NCBI GenBank assembly: GCA_963836265.1
Contig: CAWIIO010000006.1
Coordinates: forward strand, 620,001-684,000
DNA length: 64,000 bases
Direction: 5' to 3'
Origin: CAIWHR01 sp963836265
GTDB lineage: Bacteria > Pseudomonadota > Gammaproteobacteria > Burkholderiales > Casimicrobiaceae
Made by a program: the position numbers and the translations under genes. The notes beneath the pieces are model-generated. The model saw only the letters and a list, made by a program, of their open reading frames with translations. It was not told where the DNA came from and did no database searches. Of the stretch, positions 18,034 through 27,498 are shown piece by piece (position 1 is the first letter of the stretch; every line of letters begins with the position of its first letter).

Positions 18034-19209
18034 ATGAGCACCGTAAACTCTTTGCAGCAGCCACTTGTCCCGGGCGATGCTGAGCACGCACCGGAGCGCC
18101 GCCGCTTCATCAAGCAGGCCGGCACCGGCCTAATTGGGTTGAGTGGTCTGATCGTTGCGATTAGCGCGCCGGTGGCCGAAGCGCGCGGATCAACGCCTGC
18201 CCGGTCCTCTGCCAGCCGCACTCCTGCGGACGCGGACAACTTCTACCAAAGCCCTCGCGTGACGGTTCGAAAGGTCCGCTTCAAGAGTCAGTACGACATG
18301 GATGTGGCGGGCAATCTCTTCGTCCCCAATGAACTGAACCGTAGCAGCACCCATGCCGCCATCGTCGTCGGACATCCAATGGGTGCGACCAAGGAGCAGA
18401 GCGCCAATCTCTACGCCACGAAAATGGCCGAGCGGGGATTCGTGACGTTGTCGATCGACCTGCCCTTCTGGGGCGAGAGCGAAGGCCGTCCACGCAACCT
18501 AGTATCGCCGGACCTCTATGCCGAAGCTTTCAGTGCGGCCGTCGATTACCTCGGCACTCAGCCCTTCGTAGACCGTGAGCGCATCGGTGTGCTCGGCATC
18601 TGCGGCAGCGGCAGCTTCGCCGTCAGCGCGGCGAAGATCGACCCGCGCATGAAGGCCGTCGCCACGGTCAGCATGTACGACATGGGCGCAGTCAATCGTC
18701 ATGCGTTGAACAGATCGCAGACGATGGCGCAACGCAAAGCCATCATCGCCGAAGCCGCGCAGCAGCGCTACGTCGAGTTCGCGGGCGGCGCAACGAAGTA
18801 CACCAGCGGCACGGTGCACGCGATCACTGACAAGTCCGACCCCATCGAGCGCGAGTTCTACGATTTTTACCGCACACCGCGGGGCGAGTACACGCCGCCT
18901 GGCCAATCGCCTCTGCTGACCACCCATCCCACGCTCAGCAGCAATACCCGATTCATGAACTTCTACCCGTTCAACGACATCGAAACGGTCTCGCCGCGTC
19001 CGATGCTGTTCATCACCGGTACCGAAGCGCATTCGCGCGAATTTAGCGAGGACGCCTATAAGCGCGCCGCCGAGCCGAAGGAGCTGTACTGGGTTCCTGG
19101 AGCGGGTCATGTCGATCTGTACGACCGGGTTGGCCTGATCCCGTGGGCCAAGCTGACGACGTTCTTCAACGAGTACTTGGGGCGGCGCGCCACAGCAGCT
19201 GCCGGCTGA
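18034..19209 (+). CDS. Tat-exported alpha/beta hydrolase (YcjY/dienelactone hydrolase-like)
   Basis: A 391-residue hydrolase. A twin-arginine signal is visible, ERRRFIKQAGTGLIGLSG at about 21-38, followed by a hydrophobic stretch to about 50, so export of a folded protein is expected. The core has the nucleophile-elbow region GVLGICGSGSF at about 185-195, where Cys or the following Ser could act; the acid is probably in LFITGTEAHS and the histidine in GAGHVDLYD. A purine-rich AAGGAG precedes the ATG. It is the first gene of the set divergent from the LysR regulator. Ester-type substrate unknown. Confidence 0.88.
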   Translation: MSTVNSLQQPLVPGDAEHAPERRRFIKQAGTGLIGLSGLIVAISAPVAEARGSTPARSSASRTPADADNFYQSPRVTVRKVRFKSQYDMDVAGNLFVPNELNRSSTHAAIVVGHPMGATKEQSANLYATKMAERGFVTLSIDLPFWGESEGRPRNLVSPDLYAEAFSAAVDYLGTQPFVDRERIGVLGICGSGSFAVSAAKIDPRMKAVATVSMYDMGAVNRHALNRSQTMAQRKAIIAEAAQQRYVEFAGGATKYTSGTVHAITDKSDPIEREFYDFYRTPRGEYTPPGQSPLLTTHPTLSSNTRFMNFYPFNDIETVSPRPMLFITGTEAHSREFSEDAYKRAAEPKELYWVPGAGHVDLYDRVGLIPWAKLTTFFNEYLGRRATAAAG

Positions 19210-19268
19210 GACGAATGTTCGCGGCGGACCTCAGTCGATGAGGCGACCGCGCGATCAAGGAGATACGC

Positions 19269-19895
19269 ATGATCACCCCTGACATCTTCCAGCGCGAACT
19301 AGCAGGCGAGGTGGTCGCGCTGAGCGACCCGGAGTACCCGAAGATTGCCGCGCTCATCACCGACGCGCAGCACATCATCGCCGAGATGAACACCGGCTAC
19401 CGCGACCCAGGCGAGGTACGTGCGTTGTTCAACCGCCTGACGGGTACGGAGGTACATGATTCATTCTGGCTATTGCCGCCGTTCTACACCGACTTTGGCA
19501 GGAACATCCGCGTCGGCCGCAACGTGTTCATCAATCACGCGTGCGAGTTCATGGACCGCGGCGGCATCACCCTCGGAGACGATGTGCTCATTGGCCCCCG
19601 GGTGAACCTGATCACCATCAGCCATCCGCTCGATCCGAGCACGCGGCGATCGACGTATTGCGCACCCATCGTCATCAAGAAGGGAGCGTGGTTGGGCGCA
19701 GCGGTATCAGTGATGCCGGGCGTGACCATTGGCGAGAACGCAGTGGTGGCGGCAAACGCCGTGGTGAGCCGCGACGTACCCGACAACGCCGTCGTCGCCG
19801 GGGTACCGGCCCGCGTCGTAAAGCAGATCGATCCAGACCGGTCCGAGGCCGCGCCCGCGTCGACTGCTCCGACACGATCATTGCCGTCCGGCTGA
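19269..19895 (+). CDS. Hexapeptide-repeat sugar O-acetyltransferase (LacA/Maa/NodL type)
   Basis: A 208-residue left-handed beta-helix acetyltransferase. The N-terminal Maa-like part includes ALFNRLTGT and the PPFYTDFGRNIRVGRNVFIN stretch; the catalytic His is in LITISHPLDP. Hexapeptide turns continue through VMPGVTIGENAVVAANAVVS. It would acetylate a sugar or similar alcohol with acetyl-CoA in the cytoplasm. GGAG lies close before the ATG. The last 20 residues look disordered. The stop overlaps the next start codon (TGATG). Confidence 0.92.
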   Translation: MITPDIFQRELAGEVVALSDPEYPKIAALITDAQHIIAEMNTGYRDPGEVRALFNRLTGTEVHDSFWLLPPFYTDFGRNIRVGRNVFINHACEFMDRGGITLGDDVLIGPRVNLITISHPLDPSTRRSTYCAPIVIKKGAWLGAAVSVMPGVTIGENAVVAANAVVSRDVPDNAVVAGVPARVVKQIDPDRSEAAPASTAPTRSLPSG

Positions 19896-20434
19896 TGTCC
19901 ACGAGCGACAGTAGCTGCTTATTGTCATACATGCGCCTACGCTCGTTAGTCGATCGCCCACGTCGCTCTTGCGCGGCTATCGCTTTGCTCGGCCTGGCAC
20001 TTTCGTCTATCGGTGGCGCCGCTAGCGAGCTGGCTGCAGTCGACAGCACGCGGCAGTCCGAGGCGCCGATTGCATCTCAGGAGGGGCCCCCTATGTGGAT
20101 GTCCGTCGGCACACAGCGCTTTGCCGTAACGCTGGAAGTCAACCCGACCGCGCACGCGTTGGTGCAATTGCTGCCCGTGACGCTCGAAATGGCCGAGCTG
20201 AACGGCAACGAAAAGCACGGCCGTCTGCCGCGCAGCTTGCCCACCGACGCCGTGCGTCCGGGCACCATCCGGACCGGTGACGTGCTGTTGTATGGCAATG
20301 ACACGCTGGTGGTGTTCTATCAAACATTCCGGTCCAGCTACAGCTACACGCGAATTGGGCGCATTGAAGACAGCGCCGGACTCGCCCAGGCGCTCGGGCC
20401 GGGCGACCCGCGCGTGACATTCACGGGCCCCTGA
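19895..20434 (+). CDS. Secreted cyclophilin-like fold protein
   Basis: A 179-residue protein whose C-terminal 110 residues match the bacterial cyclophilin-like fold family: FAVTLEVNPTAHALVQLLPV, NEKHGRLPRSLP and GDVLLYGNDTLVVFYQTF. Function of this family is unknown. A hydrophobic stretch (CAAIALLGLALSSIGGAAS) looks like a signal peptide. The start overlaps the preceding stop codon as TGATG, which suggests coupled translation; an in-frame ATG at 19931 would give a shorter, more typical signal peptide (167 residues). Both starts fit. Confidence 0.82.
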   Translation: MSTSDSSCLLSYMRLRSLVDRPRRSCAAIALLGLALSSIGGAASELAAVDSTRQSEAPIASQEGPPMWMSVGTQRFAVTLEVNPTAHALVQLLPVTLEMAELNGNEKHGRLPRSLPTDAVRPGTIRTGDVLLYGNDTLVVFYQTFRSSYSYTRIGRIEDSAGLAQALGPGDPRVTFTGP

Positions 20435-20580
20435 GCGTAGGGACCCATCTGGGATGCGGGATGTTGCGCTGGTGCGAGCCGAAAGCGGAGGGCATGGTGC
20501 CGCCAGAGCGTGGCGTTCGACTGTCGAGCGGACCGGGCGCAATGATCGTTTACGTAATCGTATCGAACTGGAGGTAGTTT

Positions 20581-21612
20581 ATGCGCGCAACCATCATGTA
20601 TGCGGCCGGGGATGTCCGGGTCGAGAACGTTCCCGACGCAACCATCGTCGAGCCTACCGATGCGATCGTCCGCGTGACCCGCGCGTGCATCTGCGGCAGC
20701 GACCTGTGGCCTTACCGTTCGATGGAACGCACCGACGCCGGCCAGAGCATGGGCCACGAGGCGTTGGGTATCGTCGAGGCAGTCGGTCGGGCCGTGACCA
20801 AGATCAAGGCCGGCGATCTGGTCATCATGCCCTTTGCCTACTCGGACGGGCGCTGCGAGTTCTGCCACGAAGGATTACAGACCGCGTGCGTGCACGGCGG
20901 GTTCTTCGGCTACGGTGGCTTCAACGGTGCTCAGGCCGAGGCGCTCCGCGTCCCTTATGCCGACGGCACACTGTACGCAGTGGGCACCCGCGCTGACGAA
21001 GCCTTGATGGCCTCGCTGCTCAGTCTCTCGGACGTGATGGGTACCGGCCATCACGCGGCGCGTGTCGCGCGGGTGGGCCCTGGGCGATCCGCAGCGGTCA
21101 TCGGCGACGGCGCGATGGGCCTTTGCGGGATCATCGCGGCCAAACGGCTCGGCGCGGAGCAGATCATCCTGCTGGGCCGGCACCCGGACCGGATCACGCT
21201 CGGCCGCGAGTTCGGCGCGACCGAGGTCGTAACCGAGCGTGGCGGCGAAGCGACGGAACGCGTGCTGGCGCTGACCGGTGGCCACGGGGTGCACTCGGTG
21301 CTGGAATGTGTCGGGACCGAACAATCGATGAACGACGCGGTTGCCATCGCACGCCCCGGCGGCGCCATCGGCCGCGTCGGCGTGCCCCACTATGAGGGCA
21401 TTGCGGCGCTGCCGACCTTCTACAAGAACGTCATCGTTGGCGGCGGTCCCGCTCCGGTGCGGGGGTACATCGACGAGCTTCTGCCCCACGTACTCGAGGG
21501 CCGCATCCAGCCTGGGCGGGTATTCGACCGCGTGATCGGCCTGGAGGAGGTCCCCGATGGGTATCGAGCGATGGACCAACGCGAGTCCATCAAGGTCATG
21601 ATCAGTCTCTGA
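20581..21612 (+). CDS. Zinc-dependent alcohol dehydrogenase
   Basis: A 343-residue MDR-family dehydrogenase. Catalytic zinc ligands are seen in CICGSD (C37) and GHEALG (H59-E60). The structural zinc lobe is incomplete: C-x2-C-x7-C in GRCEFCHEGLQTAC, lacking one of the usual four cysteines. The Rossmann nucleotide site is VIGDGAMGLCGIIAAKRLGA. It should oxidise or reduce an alcohol/aldehyde with NAD(P). The ATG follows GGAGG by 6 nt. It stands 146 bp after the cyclophilin-like gene, a larger gap than elsewhere in the set. Confidence 0.92.
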   Translation: MRATIMYAAGDVRVENVPDATIVEPTDAIVRVTRACICGSDLWPYRSMERTDAGQSMGHEALGIVEAVGRAVTKIKAGDLVIMPFAYSDGRCEFCHEGLQTACVHGGFFGYGGFNGAQAEALRVPYADGTLYAVGTRADEALMASLLSLSDVMGTGHHAARVARVGPGRSAAVIGDGAMGLCGIIAAKRLGAEQIILLGRHPDRITLGREFGATEVVTERGGEATERVLALTGGHGVHSVLECVGTEQSMNDAVAIARPGGAIGRVGVPHYEGIAALPTFYKNVIVGGGPAPVRGYIDELLPHVLEGRIQPGRVFDRVIGLEEVPDGYRAMDQRESIKVMISL

Positions 21613-21623
21613 GGAGTAGCACC

Positions 21624-22034
21624 ATGCAACTCAAGCGCGCTGGCTCTCAGCCGTCCACCCGCGGTCCGGCCGAATGGTTTACCGGAACCGTCCGCATCGA
21701 CCCTCTCCACAGCGCGCCCGAGCCGTCGCGCGTGTCGTGTGCCAGCGTCACCTTCGAGCCAGGGGCACGCACCAACTGGCACACGCACCCGCTCGGTCAG
21801 ACACTGATCGTCACCTCGGGCTGCGGCTGGACGCAATGCGAAGGCGAATCCATCGTGGAGATCCGCGCGGGCGATGTCATCTGGTGCCCACCAAATCACA
21901 AGCATTGGCACGGTGGGTCGCCGACCACGGCGATGACGCACATCGCGATCCAGGAGGCGCTCAATGGCACCCCGGTCAAGTGGATGGAGCCGGTGACGGA
22001 GGAGCAGTATCTCGCCGGGCCAACAAACGCCTAA
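21624..22034 (+). CDS. Cupin domain protein
   Basis: A 136-residue single-domain cupin. Metal-ligand histidines lie in NWHTHPLGQ (motif 1, about 52-60) and the partner in CPPNHKHWHGG (motif 2, about 95-105). It resembles small (R)-mandelonitrile lyase-like or quercetinase-like cupins often found beside LysR regulators, alcohol dehydrogenases and hydrolases. It begins 11 bp after the dehydrogenase with GAGGAG upstream, so it is the last gene of that operon. The reaction is not predictable. Confidence 0.9.
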   Translation: MQLKRAGSQPSTRGPAEWFTGTVRIDPLHSAPEPSRVSCASVTFEPGARTNWHTHPLGQTLIVTSGCGWTQCEGESIVEIRAGDVIWCPPNHKHWHGGSPTTAMTHIAIQEALNGTPVKWMEPVTEEQYLAGPTNA

Positions 22035-22096
22035 GAGTGGCGGCTCGCAATCAACCGATTTGCAGGACTGCTTTGAGCCGCTTGACGAGTTCGCAA

Positions 22097-22134
22097 TGAC
22101 CGCTTTACCGATGCGCGAGAGGCAGCAATGGGTC
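22097..22134. repeat. Left fragment of the long repeat (copy A), cut by the IS1182-type element
   Basis: Starting with TGACCGCTT and ending in TGGGTC, this segment aligns loosely with 27499-27535, the beginning of copy B. The last bases, TGGGTC, continue logically into 23830 onward once the insertion is removed. It is therefore read as the left end of copy A. The alignment before TGGGTC is degenerate. Confidence 0.6.
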
Positions 22135-23825
22135 GAGGCTGTGCGGAAACGTTAAATCTGCGTGACCATGCCGCGTTAGCACGCGTGGAAGCGTTTGGGA
22201 CAGCCGGTGCCACGCTGTGTGCAACCGCGCCGGCTGAGGATTTTATCGAGGTCGTATCGAAAGTTGTGCTGCAGATGCGCTTGGCAGTTCTTTCTGCGCG
22301 GTCTATCGCACGAGAATAGAGGGGCTCATGCCCTTATCGCCTGCATCAGCGGTCCGATGCCCAGGATCCGCATCACGCGTTTGAGGTTGTAGGCCAGCAC
22401 ATGCAGACTCATCTCGGTACTGACGCGAGGCAGCCGCTTGGTCAGGAAATGGGTCGCGCCCATCCAGGCTTTGAGCGTGCCGAAAGGATGTTCGACGGTT
22501 TGCCGCCGTAGCTTCATGGCATCGGGCTGGTGGTCGAGGCGCTCCTGCATCGCCTCGAGCACGGCCTCGTGCTCCCAGCGCGCGATGCGCCGGTAGATGC
22601 TCGTCGTGCATTGCGCTTTGAGCGGACACTTGGGACAAGCCGAAGACCAGTACTTGTGCAGGGTCATGCCGTTCTCGATGGTGGTAAAGCGCCGGATGGC
22701 GCGTTGGCCGGCCGGGCAGCGGTACTCATCGTCTTCGGCGATGTAAACAAAGTCACGCTTGTCGAAGCGACCATCGGCCTTGCTGTTGGAGGTCAGCGAC
22801 TTGGGCACCAGCGGGGTCATGCCGGCCCGGTCGCAATCCAGAATCTCTTCGCCTTTGAAGTAGCCGCGATCAGCAACGACGGTCAGCTCTTCCTTTCCCG
22901 TCGCGCTGCGCGCCTGCGTGGCCATCGCGAACAGCTGGGTGCGGTCATGGCCGACGTTGGTAACTTCGTGAGCCACGATCAGGTGGTGCTTGGTATCGAC
23001 CGCGGTCTGCACGTTGTAGCCGACGATGCCGGTGCCTCGGCCACTGGTGGCCATCGAGCGCGCATCTGGATCGGTCAGCGAGACTTGCCCGTCAGGTGCT
23101 TCCCGTAGTTGCTGGCCAATCTGTTTCAGGTGCTCCATGTGCGCCTTGACCGAGGCGACCTTCTCCTTGAGCCGCGAAACTCGGCCTTCCGTGACGAGGG
23201 TCGGGTCCCGATCCGCGCGGTTGAGCTCGGCCAGATAGCGGCCGATGCTTTCCTCCAGCTGATCCATCCGCTTCTTGAGCTTGTGGTCAGTGAAGTTCTT
23301 ATCGCGGTTGTTGACCGCCTTGAACTTGCTGCCGTCGATCGCCACAATCGCTTCGGAGAACAGCTCGAGTCGGCGGCACAGTACGATAAATTCGCGGCAG
23401 ACGTTACGGATCGCTTTACCGTTGTCCTTGCGGAAGTCGGCGACGGTCTTGAAGTCCGGCGTCAAGCGACCGGTCAGCCACATCAGCTCGACGTTGCGCT
23501 GCGTCTCGCGTTCCAGGCGCCGGCTCGACTGCAGGCGGTTGAGATATCCATAGACGTAAATCTTCAACAGCACCGCCGGGTGGTACGCCGGACGCCCGGT
23601 GTCCGCCGGCGCCACGCCCTCGAAGCCAAGACCCGTCAGATCCAGCTCGTCGATGAAGACATCGATCACCCGAACCAGGTTGTCCTCACCGACATAGTCA
23701 TCGAGACACTCGGGCAGCAAGGTCACCTGGCTTCGGTCATCACCTTCGATGAATCGCTTCATGTCGCCGCTCCGAAGAATCTACCTTCTTCACTATAGGC
23801 AACATTCGCGTTTTCACACACCCTC
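22135..23825 (-). mobile_element. IS1182-type insertion sequence
   Basis: The ends are GAGGCTGTGCGGAAACG (22135-22151) and, on the other strand, GAGGGTGTGTGAAAACG (23809-23825), matching at 14 of 17 positions. GGTC flanks both ends (22131-22134 and 23826-23829), consistent with a 4-bp target duplication. One transposase gene on the minus strand fills the element. Removing the element and one GGTC restores a continuous repeat unit like that at 27.5 kb. Confidence 0.85.
22326..23762 (-). CDS. IS1182-family transposase
   Basis: A complete 478-residue transposase. The N-terminal half carries GRPAYHPAVLLKIYVYGYLN and RNVELMWLTGRLTPDFKT. DDE candidates are Asp in AIVAIDGSKFKAV, Asp in VVADRGYFKGE and Glu in TVEHPFGTLKAWMG. 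A Cys-rich segment (CPKCPLKAQCT) is typical of this group. The frame is intact, so transposition may still be possible. Confidence 0.95.
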   Translation of the reverse strand: MKRFIEGDDRSQVTLLPECLDDYVGEDNLVRVIDVFIDELDLTGLGFEGVAPADTGRPAYHPAVLLKIYVYGYLNRLQSSRRLERETQRNVELMWLTGRLTPDFKTVADFRKDNGKAIRNVCREFIVLCRRLELFSEAIVAIDGSKFKAVNNRDKNFTDHKLKKRMDQLEESIGRYLAELNRADRDPTLVTEGRVSRLKEKVASVKAHMEHLKQIGQQLREAPDGQVSLTDPDARSMATSGRGTGIVGYNVQTAVDTKHHLIVAHEVTNVGHDRTQLFAMATQARSATGKEELTVVADRGYFKGEEILDCDRAGMTPLVPKSLTSNSKADGRFDKRDFVYIAEDDEYRCPAGQRAIRRFTTIENGMTLHKYWSSACPKCPLKAQCTTSIYRRIARWEHEAVLEAMQERLDHQPDAMKLRRQTVEHPFGTLKAWMGATHFLTKRLPRVSTEMSLHVLAYNLKRVMRILGIGPLMQAIRA

Positions 23826-23961
23826 GGTCGGGCACGGCCGCCCGGTCCCCAGCGATGAGCGGCGGTTCTACGATCTACACCGGCCGTTCACGCCTCGATG
23901 CCCGGTGTGGGTTGTGCAGCGGCCGTTCGTATCGGAAAGGTGGAAGTCTCTGACCGGCCAA
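23826..23961. repeat. Long direct repeat, copy A (main part)
   Basis: Bases 23826-23956 are identical to 27532-27662 (131 bp), and with one mismatch the match runs to 23961/27667. The unit contains CCGGCCGTTC (23880-23889) and GCGGCCGTTC (23919-23928), members of the motif family seen in other gaps. It flanks, together with copy B, a 3.6-kb segment holding the cyclase pseudogene and the peptide-binding protein gene. Confidence 0.95.
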
Positions 23962-24049
23962 AACCCGACATAAGTCGCTGGCCTTAAAGCGGACGTTGCA
24001 ACCAGCTCTCGGGGGCGAGCCACCTCGGTCGGCGCGGTCTGACTCGGGA

Positions 24050-25361
24050 TCAAGCGACCTCGAAAATGCGCCAGGTCCCATGCACGCCCTTGAGCCGGTG
24101 CGTGCCTCGATCGCGGAACTCAATGCCCGAGCCCGCAACGAGATCGCAGACCGTACGGGAGACTAGAACCTGGCCCGTCCCCGCAAGGGAGGAAATGCGG
24201 GCACCGATGTGAACGGCCACGCCTGATAGTGTGTCATTGGCGATCACACACTCCCCGGTATGGACGCCGGCGCGGACCTCGATGCCGAGCCCATTGACAG
24301 CTTCCACAATCGCCTTCGCGCAGCGAATCGCCCGTGCGGGTCCGTCGAAGCGAGCGAGGAAGCCGTCGCCCGTCGTATTGATCTCCTGACCGCGGAAGCG
24401 TTCGAGCTCGCGCCGCACAATTGCGTGGTGGCCCTCAATGAGCGAACGCCATCTCTGGTCGCCCGCGGCGTGAGCGGTCTTAGTAGAGTCGACGATATCG
24501 GTGAAAAGGACCGTTGCGAGCACGCTGTCGGGCTGAATCGGCTCGCGGACTCCTGTGATGAACTCCCGAATCTCGTTCACGATGTCGTCGCCGTCGATCC
24601 AGGGAACATGATTACGTCCCGGTAGCTCAATGTAACGAGCGTTCGGCATGTGCTTCGCCAGGAATCTGGCGTTCTCAACATGACAGATGCGATCCCCCTC
24701 GCGGTGGAGAATCAATGCAGGCGTCCGGATTGTCGGCACCAGGTCGCGAACATCGATCTCGAATGCCATCCGCATGTACGCCTCGGCGTCGCCTGGCGTC
24801 ATGGCGTGAACCTGGAGCCGACCGAGCCATGCCTCCGCTTCCTTACCCGAAGGGCGGTCGGGTGCGAGCCATTTCATCCCGCCACCCTCGCCCCAGCGCG
24901 CCGCCAGCTTGGAGAGGGACTCCTCGAATTCTTCGTCGGTGGCTTCTCCCCGCGGCCAGTCCTCGGTTCGGCGCTCCTTGACCTCGGCTCCGCAGAGAAT
25001 GAGGGAGTTTGCGCGCGCCGGAAAACTCGCCGCGAACAGCATAGACAGCGGCCCGCCTTCGGACTCACCGAGCACGCTGACCCTCTCCACCCCGATCGTG
25101 TCGAGAACAGCGCGCATGTCGTCCATCCGTTCCTCCATGGTCCGGTCCGAACGCGGTCCGAGAGTCCCATCCCGCGCTTGTCGAAGCGGATCAAGCGGCA
25201 AAAGGAGGCCACCGCTCGCAGAATCTGCGGTAATCCAAGTTCTCCCATTCGAAGTCGAGGTGGGTGTAGGACCCCTCGATGTAGACCAGGTCGGGCGGCC
25301 CCTCGCCAAGGGTTTGATAGGCGATGTGAACTTCACCGCTTTTGGCGTACCGGGTCTTCAC
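24050..25361 (-). pseudogene. Alpha/beta hydrolase-class III nucleotidyl cyclase fusion, frameshifted
   Basis: The C-terminal part is a class III adenylate/guanylate cyclase domain (VLFTDIVDSTKTAH, INTTGDGFLARFDGP with both metal-binding Asp). It follows an alpha/beta hydrolase domain with nucleophile motif LGESEGGP. The N-terminal hydrolase sequence is spread over three frames: KTRYAKSGEVHIAYQ from about 25358, RAVASFCRLIRFDKRGMG from about 25212, then MEERMDDMRAVLDTIG from about 25138. Two one-base losses, near 25215 and 25150, explain this. A shortened product starting inside would lack part of the hydrolase. Real decay and sequencing error are both possible. The GTG at 25361 is the likely original start. 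Confidence 0.8.
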
Positions 25362-25606
25362 TCGCCGAAGTTTGCCGCGCGCGACAGCTGCACGTCAAAC
25401 TCCTACGGTTTCCACAGCTCTGATCCTTGAACTGAGCGGTCTGCGGCATACCCCAGCGCGCACGTCGCGATTTCGACGCGATTCAGCTGCTCCCCGACAC
25501 GAATTCCTTCGCCGACGCTTCCCATCAGCCCAGCCCCAGCTCCTCAGCGCTTGCGAAGGTCGCATTGAATTTCCTATCCTTCCCGGAGCCGATATACTTC
25601 GCGCGC

Positions 25607-27472
25607 ATGGGCAGCACGAGCACGGGACCCGGGCGTGCGGCATCTGCTGTATCGCGGCCGATGCCGGCGCGGGCTGCGGCCATCGCAATCCTCGCCGCGA
25701 TCGTTGTCTCCATCGCGCCGCGGGGCGTCGCGGCCGACTGGGCCGATCACGCGAAGGTCCTGAGGATCGCGTTTCCAATCGACGTCTCGGGGCTCGATCC
25801 TGCCGGCACGCTGGAGACCTACGCGACCGCGGTCGAAGCGCGGATCTTCGACGCGCTCTACGTCTGGGACTATCTTGCGCGGCCGTTCAAGTTCGTTCCG
25901 AGCGTCGCGGCCGGCATGCCGGAGATCTCGCCGGACGGCCGAACGTGGACGATCCGCATCCGGCCGAACATCTATTTCGCCGACGACCCCGCGTTCGCCG
26001 GCAGGAAGCGCGAACTCACCGCGGCGGACTTCGTCTACGCGTGGAAGCGTAGCGTCGATCCGCGCGTGCGCTCGCCCGCCTCGGACCTGCTCGAAGGCAA
26101 GATCGTCGGGCTCGACGCCGCCGCGGCCAAGGCGAAGGCCTCCGGCCGCTTCGACTACGACGCGGAGATCCAGGGACTGCGCGCAGCCGACCGCTACACG
26201 ATGAGGCTGGAGCTGACCGCGCCCGACTACACGTTCTTCCAGATCCTCGACAGCGCCGCGCTGCGCGCCGTGGCCCGCGAGGTGATCGAGAAATACGGCG
26301 ATGAGAGCGGCCGCGCCATGCACCATCCGGTCGGCACCGGCGCGTATCGGCTCGAGGAGTGGCAGCCGGGGCGTCGCATCGTCCTCGAGGCCAACGCCGG
26401 TTATCGCGAGAAGCATTTTCCGCCGGCACCCGCAAATGCTGACGCGGCGATCAGGGCCGTTGCCGAGTCGATGAAGGGCAAGCGCCTGCCGCAGATAGGT
26501 CGCATCGAGATCGCGATCGTCGAGGAGACGAACCCGCGCCTGCTCATGTTCAACGCGGACGAGCTCGACATGCTCGACGTGCCTGCCGACGTCGCTCCCA
26601 AGATGATCGACGGCGGGAGTCTGCGGTCCGAGTTCACCGTGCGCGGCACCCGGCTCGAACGCGGGCCGGAGATCAACGTGACGTTCAACTACTTCAACAT
26701 GGAGGACCCGGTGGTGGGCGGCTACGGGCCCGAGAAGATCGCACTTCGGCGGGCGATCTGCAGCGCTTACAACCTCCCCGAGGAGATCCGTGTGATCCGC
26801 AACGGACAGGCGCTGCCGGCCACGCAGCCCATCCCGCCCGGCGTCGAAGGACACGTGCCCGGATACAAGGGATTGTCGCCGTACGATCCCGCGACCGCCC
26901 GCGCGCTGCTTGACAAGTTCGGCTATCGCGACCGCGACGGCGACGGCTTTCGCGAATCGCCCGACGGCCGGCCGCTCACCATTCACCAGACCTCGGGCGT
27001 CGGGGCTGCCTACCGGCAATTCGACGATCTATGGCTACGCAGCATGCGCGAGGTCGGCATTCGCATGGATTTCCAGATTCAAACCTACACCGAGTCGTTC
27101 AAGGCCGCGCATGCCGGCAAGCTACAGTTCTCGGGCTTCGGCTGGAACGCAGACATCGCCGATGATTTCCTGCGGATTTTTTACGGCCCCTATGCGGGTG
27201 CGAGCAATCTCTCCCGATTCCGGAATGCCGAATACGACGCCCTGTACGAGAAGAGCCACCGCACCGCCGACGCCGCGGAACGCAAGAAGCTCTACGAAGC
27301 CATGACCAATATCATTTCTGGGCAGGCGCCATGGTGCCCGCACGCCTACCCCATCAGCAACACCGTCGTCGCACCGCAGCTTCGCGGCTACCGCAAGAAC
27401 GCGCATTATTTCGTGACGCCGTGGGAGTATCTCGACCTCGACACGGCGGCGAGCGACGGCCGGCGGCGGTGA
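25607..27472 (+). CDS. ABC transporter peptide/oligopeptide-binding protein (SBP family 5)
   Basis: A 621-residue periplasmic solute-binding protein of the DppA/OppA class. A signal peptide is seen as ARAAAIAILAAIVVSIAPRG. The mature part has LRIAFPIDVSGLDPAGT, the family's MHHPVGTGAYRLEEWQPG and late GQAPWCPHAYPISN. It would bind peptides or similar solutes, yet no permease or ATPase gene is next to it, so it is an orphan component here. The start is uncertain: ATG 25607, ATG 25565 or ATG 25661 (the last leaves just the signal peptide). It lies between the two long repeats. Confidence 0.88.
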   Translation: MGSTSTGPGRAASAVSRPMPARAAAIAILAAIVVSIAPRGVAADWADHAKVLRIAFPIDVSGLDPAGTLETYATAVEARIFDALYVWDYLARPFKFVPSVAAGMPEISPDGRTWTIRIRPNIYFADDPAFAGRKRELTAADFVYAWKRSVDPRVRSPASDLLEGKIVGLDAAAAKAKASGRFDYDAEIQGLRAADRYTMRLELTAPDYTFFQILDSAALRAVAREVIEKYGDESGRAMHHPVGTGAYRLEEWQPGRRIVLEANAGYREKHFPPAPANADAAIRAVAESMKGKRLPQIGRIEIAIVEETNPRLLMFNADELDMLDVPADVAPKMIDGGSLRSEFTVRGTRLERGPEINVTFNYFNMEDPVVGGYGPEKIALRRAICSAYNLPEEIRVIRNGQALPATQPIPPGVEGHVPGYKGLSPYDPATARALLDKFGYRDRDGDGFRESPDGRPLTIHQTSGVGAAYRQFDDLWLRSMREVGIRMDFQIQTYTESFKAAHAGKLQFSGFGWNADIADDFLRIFYGPYAGASNLSRFRNAEYDALYEKSHRTADAAERKKLYEAMTNIISGQAPWCPHAYPISNTVVAPQLRGYRKNAHYFVTPWEYLDLDTAASDGRRR

Positions 27473-27498
27473 GTCGCTGCGTGGCATCGGTGTTCCGG

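Noticed and set aside
25574..27019. A 481-codon antisense frame over the peptide-binding protein gene
   Set aside because: No homology-like pattern; the plus-strand protein is a full SBP family 5 member.
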